This document shows positions 63,309 through 64,000 of a DNA stretch of 64,000 bases, piece after piece. A program made the translations under genes and the position numbers. The notes under the pieces were generated by a model. That model was not told where the DNA came from and ran no database searches. It saw nothing but the letters and a program-made list of their open reading frames with translations. The stretch's first letter is position 1. Each line of letters begins with the position of its first letter. This DNA comes from Cannabis sativa (lineage: Eukaryota; Streptophyta; Magnoliopsida; Rosales; Cannabaceae). The DNA lies in assembly GCF_029168945.1 (NCBI RefSeq), contig NC_083610.1, positions 69,927,580-69,991,579 on the forward strand, written 5' to 3'.

Positions 63309-64000
63309 AACATTAGTGTGTTAAATGTGATTATGGTAATTGCTCTATATAGTATATATATCTTGCCTTTTTTCTCATCTTTTGAATAAGTTTACTGCCC
63401 AAGAGTTTGTGGATGTTCAATGTTGTATGATTAATCAAGCAAGGCCTTTCCAATTTGTATGAAATTACAAAATATCCCTTTATTAAGCCTTTGTTAGTTT
63501 GTTTGTGGGCTCTTCTTGGTCTATGTGGGTATTTGGGCTTTTATTGAAATTTGTCATAATTGTTATGTTTTTACTAGAATGGGTAATTGCAAAATCCCTA
63601 TTCTTTTATAAATATTACACTTAACTCACTATACAACATTTTTACGGAAAAATCCCCAAACATATTTTGCTGGGACGTTGGATACCATCTACCTACATAA
63701 TTATATGATATTGTCTATTTTAGGCCTAAATCCTTACAGTTTTGTTTTTGGACATCTTTTTAAAAGGCCTCATACTTATGGAGTTGGTGGAACACTTTAT
63801 ATTCAAGGGAACTCTTGCGTATTTTTCCGATGTGAGACTTGGGTTGATACCCCAACAATCCATCCATCAAACCAAGGACCACATACTTGTGGCCTTTCAA
63901 CCTTTTGTCGTCGTTATCACCAATGTAACTCACTGTCTAACCATCAACTTTGTCAAGAAGACTTTCAACAAAAGTATTAAACACCGATCTCTATCTTGTA
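63309..64000. other. CDPK 3' flank, then possible LTR-derived sequence
   Basis: The first roughly 150 bases should hold the 3' UTR of the kinase gene. Around 63820-63870, ccgatgtgagacttgggttg resembles a motif common near plant LTR or repeat sequences. An open frame at 63678-63980 is not recognisable as a protein, so it is not called as a gene. Confidence 0.35.

Noticed and set aside
63678..63980. 100-codon ORF at the right edge
   Set aside because: It contains a repeat-associated motif and no recognisable protein features; the window ends before context can be judged.

Overview
This is a nuclear genome segment from a eudicot plant. The evidence is an intron-rich plant-type calcium-dependent protein kinase (CDPK), a plant ATL-type RING-H2 gene, a plant initiator tRNA-Met, AT-rich intergenic DNA and plant retrotransposon lineages (chromovirus with chromodomain, Sirevirus-like and other Copia elements, DUF4283-type LINEs). 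The species cannot be fixed from sequence alone; a member of the Rosales such as Cannabaceae is a guess.

Only three host loci look intact: tRNA-iMet (33737-33808, minus), an intronless ATL RING-H2 E3 ligase (34829-35230, plus), and an eight-exon CDPK closely resembling CPK29 (58994-63308, plus) whose last intron contains a probable Helitron. Weaker host-derived candidates are an exon 1-like ORF (19761-19908, minus) with its first intron apparently disrupted, and short coding-like fragments at 598-780, 35582-35810 and 49817-49988.

The rest is nested transposable elements. Region 1 (1-6.5 kb): a hAT-type non-autonomous element (1662-3249, TSD ACTGGATT) and a decayed minus-strand Copia gag split by a solo LTR (3640-5508, TSD CTATG). 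Region 2 (6.6-19.6 kb): a complete but decayed chromovirus (6592-19609, TSD CATAT). Its 5' LTR was invaded by two further LTRs, and the element itself sits in a CACTA-like element. Region 3 (20.2-30.8 kb): a minus-strand LINE split by an LTR element (23319-29006, TSD GATTC). That element has lost gag-pol but keeps an intact 494-codon ORF, and was itself invaded by a solo LTR (23862-26186, TSD GGATG). Region 4 (31.1-33.6 kb): a MULE/foldback-like repeat made of imperfect palindromes, with a 713-bp tandem duplication. Region 5 (37.4-49.3 kb): a chimera of two Copia elements whose 3' LTR is split by a plus-strand LINE (42540-49056) with poly(A) and a 13-bp TSD. Region 6 (49.3-58.3 kb): MITEs, a diverged long LTR-like stretch, a Sirevirus-like gag with PBS and LTR on the minus strand, and a Harbinger/Tourist-type MITE carrying a very GC-rich minisatellite.

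The retrotransposon genes are pseudogenes with stops and frameshifts, several of which look like C-to-T or G-to-A changes. Target-site duplications give a relative order of insertion. The host genes do not form a pathway. The one mechanistic link is that the tRNA-iMet encoded here matches, at its 3' end, the primer-binding site of the chromovirus in the same window.
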